Part shown: positions 4,930 through 7,665 of the stretch, piece by piece
How the letters are laid out: each line of letters starts with the position of its first letter
How positions within the stretch are numbered: position 1 is the stretch's first letter
NCBI GenBank assembly: GCA_002361365.1
Contig: DEST01000037.1
Location: forward strand, 1 to 7,665
DNA length: 7,665 bases
Source of the DNA: Alphaproteobacteria bacterium UBA3307
Lineage (GTDB): Bacteria > Pseudomonadota > Alphaproteobacteria > RF32 > CAG-239
Reading direction: 5' to 3'
The notes under the pieces: generated by a model
Seen by the model: only the letters and a program-made list of their open reading frames with translations
What the model was told of the DNA's origin: nothing
Databases searched by the model: none
Made by a program: the position numbers and the translations under genes

Positions 4930-4979
4930 GTCATCGCTCGCTGAGCCGTCAGGCGAACGCGTCCAGCGATCTTCGAATT
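4930..4979 (+). repeat. Intergenic hairpin repeat, copy A
   Basis: GTC is followed by outer stem ATCGCT (4933-4938)/AGCGAT (4965-4970), then CTTCGAATT. Compared with copies B and C it is in the opposite orientation. Its inner part contains GCC/GGC around GTCA. Confidence 0.55.
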
Positions 4980-4987
4980 ATTTAAAA

Positions 4988-5031
4988 ATCGGAAGATGCC
5001 CTGACCAAACCTAATGGTTTGGAGGCATGAC
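4988..5031 (-). repeat. Intergenic hairpin repeat, copy B
   Basis: On the + strand: ATCGGAAG, then ATGCC (4996-5000), CTGA, CCAAACC (5005-5011), TAAT, GGTTTGG (5016-5022), A, GGCAT (5024-5028), GAC. Both stems pair perfectly. The architecture is identical to copy C while the stem sequences differ. Confidence 0.7.
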
Positions 5032-5045
5032 ATTCTTTATATTTA

Positions 5046-5087
5046 ATCGGAAGACCCCTGACGATTCCTCCGGAATCGAGGGGTGAC
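5046..5087 (-). repeat. Intergenic hairpin repeat, copy C
   Basis: On the + strand: ATCGGAAG, then ACCCC (5054-5058), TGA, CGATTCC (5062-5068), TCC, GGAATCG (5072-5078), A, GGGGT (5080-5084), GAC. It lies 58 bp after copy B in direct orientation, with every stem change compensated. Confidence 0.7.
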
Positions 5088-5231
5088 TTTATTTATAAAA
5101 GTCATACCCCGCACAGCGACGCATGAGAACCTCACGTCGGAATTCTCCTCTTCTGAATGACCGACATATTCTTTGCGAATATTTCAACAAATTCGTTTAA
5201 TCGAGCGTTTCGTAAAAAACTAACCTTTTCC

Positions 5232-5708
5232 CTACCCCAATGCCGTGCGGTAGTGACTGCGCGTAATCGCCATCGCCAGCGCGTCGGACGAGTCGTTATT
5301 TTTCGGCTGACATCCCGGAAGCAAAATCTTTACCATGGTTTCAACCTGAGTTTTTTCGGCGCGCCCTACTCCGACCAAGGCCTTTTTTACCTTTGTCGGG
5401 TCAAATTCATATAACGGCAAATGATTATGCCCCACTGCCAAAATCACCACACCGCGCGCCATACTCAACTTGAGCGACGTTTCCGGATTTTTATTCAAAA
5501 AAGTTTTTTCAATAGCGGCTTCCTGCGGTTGATAAGCAACAATCACGTCATTAAGTGTTTTAAAAATAATCTCCAACCTATCCTCTATGGGCATTTTCGG
5601 GTCAGTTGGAATAAAACCGTCCGCAACGTATTGCAGACGGTTTCCGTTCACTTCTATCACACCCCAGCCGGTCGAGGTCAAACTCGGATCTAAGCCTAAG
5701 ATGCGCAT
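5232..5708 (-). CDS. ruvC: Holliday junction resolvase RuvC
   Basis: RuvC cuts four-way DNA junctions during recombinational repair, working with the RuvAB branch-migration complex. The ATG at 5708 gives MRILGLDPSLTSTGWGVIEV and puts the first catalytic aspartate at Asp7, its position in other RuvC proteins. Glu67 (AAIEKTF), Asp139 and Asp142 (NNDSSDALAMAI) complete the acidic metal-binding tetrad. A TTG 21 nt upstream is open but unnecessary. GGAG lies 12 nt before the ATG, inside the end of yebC. At 158 residues it is somewhat shorter than the typical 170 or so, with the shortfall at the C-terminus after the catalytic core. It lies 4 nt downstream of yebC, so the two are co-transcribed. ruvA and ruvB do not follow; the gene runs straight into repeat-rich intergenic DNA. 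Confidence 0.96.
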   Translation of the reverse strand: MRILGLDPSLTSTGWGVIEVNGNRLQYVADGFIPTDPKMPIEDRLEIIFKTLNDVIVAYQPQEAAIEKTFLNKNPETSLKLSMARGVVILAVGHNHLPLYEFDPTKVKKALVGVGRAEKTQVETMVKILLPGCQPKNNDSSDALAMAITRSHYRTALG

Positions 5709-5712
5709 TATA

Positions 5713-6471
5713 TTATTCTTCTCCGGCAAGCTCTGCCATTATCTCATCGGAAATTTCCGCGTTGTGATAAACGTGTTGCACGTCTTCATCATCTTCGAGA
5801 GCATCAATAAAATCTAAAAACTTGCGTGCAGTTTCAATGTCGGTAATATCCACTTTAACCATCGGCTTCCAATCCAAACGTGAAGCTGACGGAGTGCCGT
5901 ATTTAGCCTCCAAAGCCGAAGTTACGGCCGACAAATCATCAGGAAGGGTTTCGATTTCATGATTTTCTTCATCGGTAACCACTTCATTGGCACCGGCTTC
6001 CAACGCCGCTTCAAACATTTCATCACCGTTGGCAACACTAACCGGATATTGAATATAGCCGATACGTTCAAAATTAAACAACACCGAGCCGCTTTCTCCC
6101 ATCTGACCGCCGCGTTTACCGAAAATCGTGCGCACATTACCTGCCGTACGATTCTTATTATCGGTCAAAGCCTCAACAATAACCGAAACTTTATTCGGCG
6201 AAAAACCTTCATAGCGCATAGACACAAAGTCGGCACCGCCGGCAACCGTGGTAGCCTTGGCAATTGCGCGCTCAATGTTATCTTTCGGCATACTTTCCGC
6301 ACGAGCTGCCTGAATAGCTAAACGTAAGCGCGGATTTTTATCCGGCTCCGGCAAACCGCTTTTGGCAGCCACAGTAATTTCACGCGCGAGCTTAGCAAAA
6401 ACGCGAGCTTTTTTGGCATCTTGCGCACCTTTACGATACATAATATTTTTAAATTGTGAATGTCCTGACAT
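5713..6471 (-). CDS. yebC: YebC/TACO1 family protein
   Basis: The 252-residue product begins MSGHSQFKNIMYRKGAQDAK and shows the family's block order: KLAREITVAAKSGLPEPDKN, PRLRLAIQAARAESMPKDNI, ERAIAKA, an RYEGFSP turn, VEALTDNKNRTAGNVRTIFG, KRGGQMGESGSVLFNF and the acidic C-terminal domain with EALEAGANEVVTDEE and ALEDDEDVQHVYHN. Length is normal. The family was long annotated as a transcriptional regulator. Its mitochondrial relative TACO1 is a translation factor, and recent work favours a role in translating difficult sequences. I would not assign a regulator role from sequence. AGGAG (plus-strand 6478-6482) lies 6 nt before the start. A promoter is visible upstream and the gene is followed by ruvC, a common pairing in proteobacteria. 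Confidence 0.96.
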   Translation of the reverse strand: MSGHSQFKNIMYRKGAQDAKKARVFAKLAREITVAAKSGLPEPDKNPRLRLAIQAARAESMPKDNIERAIAKATTVAGGADFVSMRYEGFSPNKVSVIVEALTDNKNRTAGNVRTIFGKRGGQMGESGSVLFNFERIGYIQYPVSVANGDEMFEAALEAGANEVVTDEENHEIETLPDDLSAVTSALEAKYGTPSASRLDWKPMVKVDITDIETARKFLDFIDALEDDEDVQHVYHNAEISDEIMAELAGEE

Positions 6472-6505
6472 TATTATCTCCTGAATTTAATCATTTTTAT
6501 GCGTT

Positions 6506-6535
6506 TTTATAACTTATTTTTGCACAATTTTTCAA
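6506..6535 (-). promoter_or_regulatory. Probable sigma70 promoter of yebC-ruvC
   Basis: On the minus strand -35 TTGAAA (plus coordinates 6530-6535) and -10 TATAAA (6506-6511) are separated by 18 bp in a very AT-rich stretch. The start would be near 6499, about 28 nt before the yebC ATG. Confidence 0.55.
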
Positions 6536-6567
6536 GTTTTTTTTGCAAAAAAATAACATTTTTATCG

Positions 6568-6606
6568 CAAAAAAACAGCTCGCAACAAAATTACGAGCCG
6601 TTTTTA
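6568..6606 (-). terminator. Intrinsic terminator of clpB
   Basis: On the plus strand AACAGCTCG (6574-6582) faces CGAGCCGTT (6594-6602), 9 bp with one wobble. The A-run before it (6569-6575) is the U-tract for minus-strand transcripts. T5 at 6601-6605 gives weaker plus-strand potential. Confidence 0.85.
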
Positions 6607-6624
6607 AAATCAAGGTACACATTT

Positions 6625-7665
6625 TTAGTTAAGTTGTTCGTGCCGTTTCTGCCCTTCTATAACAATACCTTTATCATCAGCCGAAACGTATGCAGTACCG
6701 CCATCAGCAATTTCTCCATCCAACAACATTACAGAAAGCGGGTTTTCCAGCTCACGCACAATCAATCGTTTGAGCGGACGGGCGCCAAACTCCGGATTAT
6801 AGCCGTTTTCGGTAAACCAATCCCGCGCACGCTCATCAAGTTTAATTTTGATGTGCCGCTCACTCAATCGCTGTTGCAAGCGACCTATTTGAATTGATAA
6901 AATACGACTAATATCTTCTTTTTTCAATGAATTAAATGTAACAATTTCATCTAATCTATTTAAAAACTCCGGTTTAAAGAACTCACGCAACGTTGCCATT
7001 ACATCTTGTCGTGCGTCCGTAATCAAATTTGAAGTCAAGATGATAAATGTATTCTTAAAATCTACTTTACGCCCCTTGCCATCGGTCAAATGACCTTCAT
7101 CAAGTACTTGCAAAAGTAGATTGAACACATCAGGATGAGCTTTTTCCACTTCGTCAAACAAAATAACCTGATACGGACGGCGGCGCACTGCTTCGGTCAG
7201 CACTCCACCTTCATCATAACCGACATATCCAGGAGGAGCTCCAATCAACCGTGCAACCGAATGTTTTTCCATATATTCGGACATATCAATACGAATATAT
7301 GCACCTTCTTCATCAAACAAAAATTCAGCTAATGCCTTTGCCAATTCGGTTTTGCCAACACCGGTCGGACCTAAAAATAAAAACGATCCTATCGGGCGGT
7401 TTGGGTCTTTCAGACCGGCACGAGAACGACGTACGGCATTGGCAACAGCCGAAAGCGCCGTATCCTGCCCTACAACACGCAATGCTAAATTTTTTTCAAG
7501 ATTCAATAATTTATCGCGTTCACTACCCACCAACTTTTCAACCGGAATACCGGTCCATTTAGAAACAACCGAGGCAATCATATCCGGCGTCACGGTTTCA
7601 ACATCGCTTTTATTATTGCTTTGCATTTGCAGAGTTTTTAAGCGTTTTTCCATTTCCGGAATCTC
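6625..7665 (-). CDS. clpB: ATP-dependent chaperone ClpB, C-terminal half (5' end outside window)
   Basis: ClpB is the hexameric AAA+ disaggregase that works with DnaK to rescue aggregated proteins in the cytoplasm. The window holds the last 346 residues: the end of the middle domain, the second ATPase domain and the C-terminal domain. Visible motifs are VTPDMIASVVSKWTGIPVEK at the domain junction, Walker A GPTGVGKT, pore loop GYVGYDEGG, Walker B VILFDEVEKAHPDV, the arginine-finger region EFLNRLDEI and sensor 2 GARPLKR. The segment between TSNL and FKPEF is only 15 residues (ITDARQDVMATLREF), whereas I recall about 28 in E. coli ClpB. The conserved Gly after TSNL is Ile here. The protein ends KRHEQLN. 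It has its own terminator and is separated from yebC by about 150 bp. A heat-shock promoter, if present, is outside the window. Confidence 0.95.
   Translation of the reverse strand, partial: EIPEMEKRLKTLQMQSNNKSDVETVTPDMIASVVSKWTGIPVEKLVGSERDKLLNLEKNLALRVVGQDTALSAVANAVRRSRAGLKDPNRPIGSFLFLGPTGVGKTELAKALAEFLFDEEGAYIRIDMSEYMEKHSVARLIGAPPGYVGYDEGGVLTEAVRRRPYQVILFDEVEKAHPDVFNLLLQVLDEGHLTDGKGRKVDFKNTFIILTSNLITDARQDVMATLREFFKPEFLNRLDEIVTFNSLKKEDISRILSIQIGRLQQRLSERHIKIKLDERARDWFTENGYNPEFGARPLKRLIVRELENPLSVMLLDGEIADGGTAYVSADDKGIVIEGQKRHEQLN

Larger units (their letters stand above)
4571..5231. other. Convergent intergenic region rich in hairpin repeats, no gene
   Basis: The 661 bp lie tail-to-tail between the lipoprotein operon and ruvC. 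There is no convincing ORF with a ribosome-binding site on either strand. The stretch contains the inverted repeat at 4605-4641, a hairpin at 4664-4713, three related hairpin repeats at 4930-5087 and a possible degenerate fourth copy near 4797-4847. Other palindromes are TGACTTT/AAAGTCA (5084-5104), CGACG/CGTCG (about 5118-5139) and ATATTC/GAATAT (5166-5182). I see no clear ruvC terminator with a T-run. Confidence 0.7.

Noticed and set aside
4996..5084. Kink-turn in the repeat hairpins because of the CTGA/GA internal loop.
   Set aside because: The 3' G is needed for the inner stem pair, so tandem sheared G-A pairs are not well supported.
4930..5087. CRISPR array.
   Set aside because: The copies are few, differ in stem sequence and orientation, and lack constant repeats with unique spacers.
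5709..5729. TTG start of ruvC that would overlap yebC.
   Set aside because: The ATG at 5708 has a suitably placed GGAG and puts the catalytic aspartate at residue 7.
5959..6321. 120-codon + strand ORF opposite yebC.
   Set aside because: It is an antisense shadow of a well-conserved gene, with no ribosome site or family features.

Overview
The window looks like chromosomal DNA from an alphaproteobacterium with a moderately AT-rich genome, perhaps a host-associated or uncultured lineage. The YebC N-terminus (SGHSQFKNIMYRKGAQDAKK) is of the alphaproteobacterial type. The yebC-ruvC order and an F1 operon ending in beta-epsilon fit this. The placement is from recognised sequence features, not from a search.

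Left part (1-3457, all + strand) holds four short transcription units, each closed by a clear intrinsic terminator. (1) The 3' end of the ATP synthase operon: partial atpD, then atpC. (2) A 70-codon gene encoding only the C-terminal glycyl-radical segment of the anaerobic ribonucleotide reductase NrdD. It sits behind two tandem NrdR boxes spaced 31 bp apart. (3) A short unrecognised ORF with a near-consensus sigma70 promoter. (4) A two-gene operon for a family I CoA-transferase (alpha and beta subunits overlapping by 14 bp).

Middle part (3445-4570, + strand): a promoter overlapping the CoA-transferase terminator should start a transcript near 3480. This would be about 220 nt long and highly structured, with a 15-bp closing helix, several hairpins, two alternative terminators and a 10-bp competing or pseudoknot pairing. 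Its final terminator lies 30 nt upstream of two adjacent lipoprotein genes (DUF2846-like and a PEGA-like/GNIIFGGLIG family). The RNA is either a free-standing ncRNA or a leader that controls these genes. I do not recognise it, and it is one of the two most interesting items.

The convergent gap 4571-5231 (661 bp) has no supportable gene. It holds a perfect 15-bp inverted repeat, a second long hairpin, and at least three copies of a hairpin repeat whose stems differ in sequence but keep pairing.

Right part (5232-7665, minus strand): clpB (C-terminal half) with its terminator, then a separate promoter driving yebC and ruvC, which are 4 nt apart. ruvA and ruvB are not present downstream of ruvC in this window.
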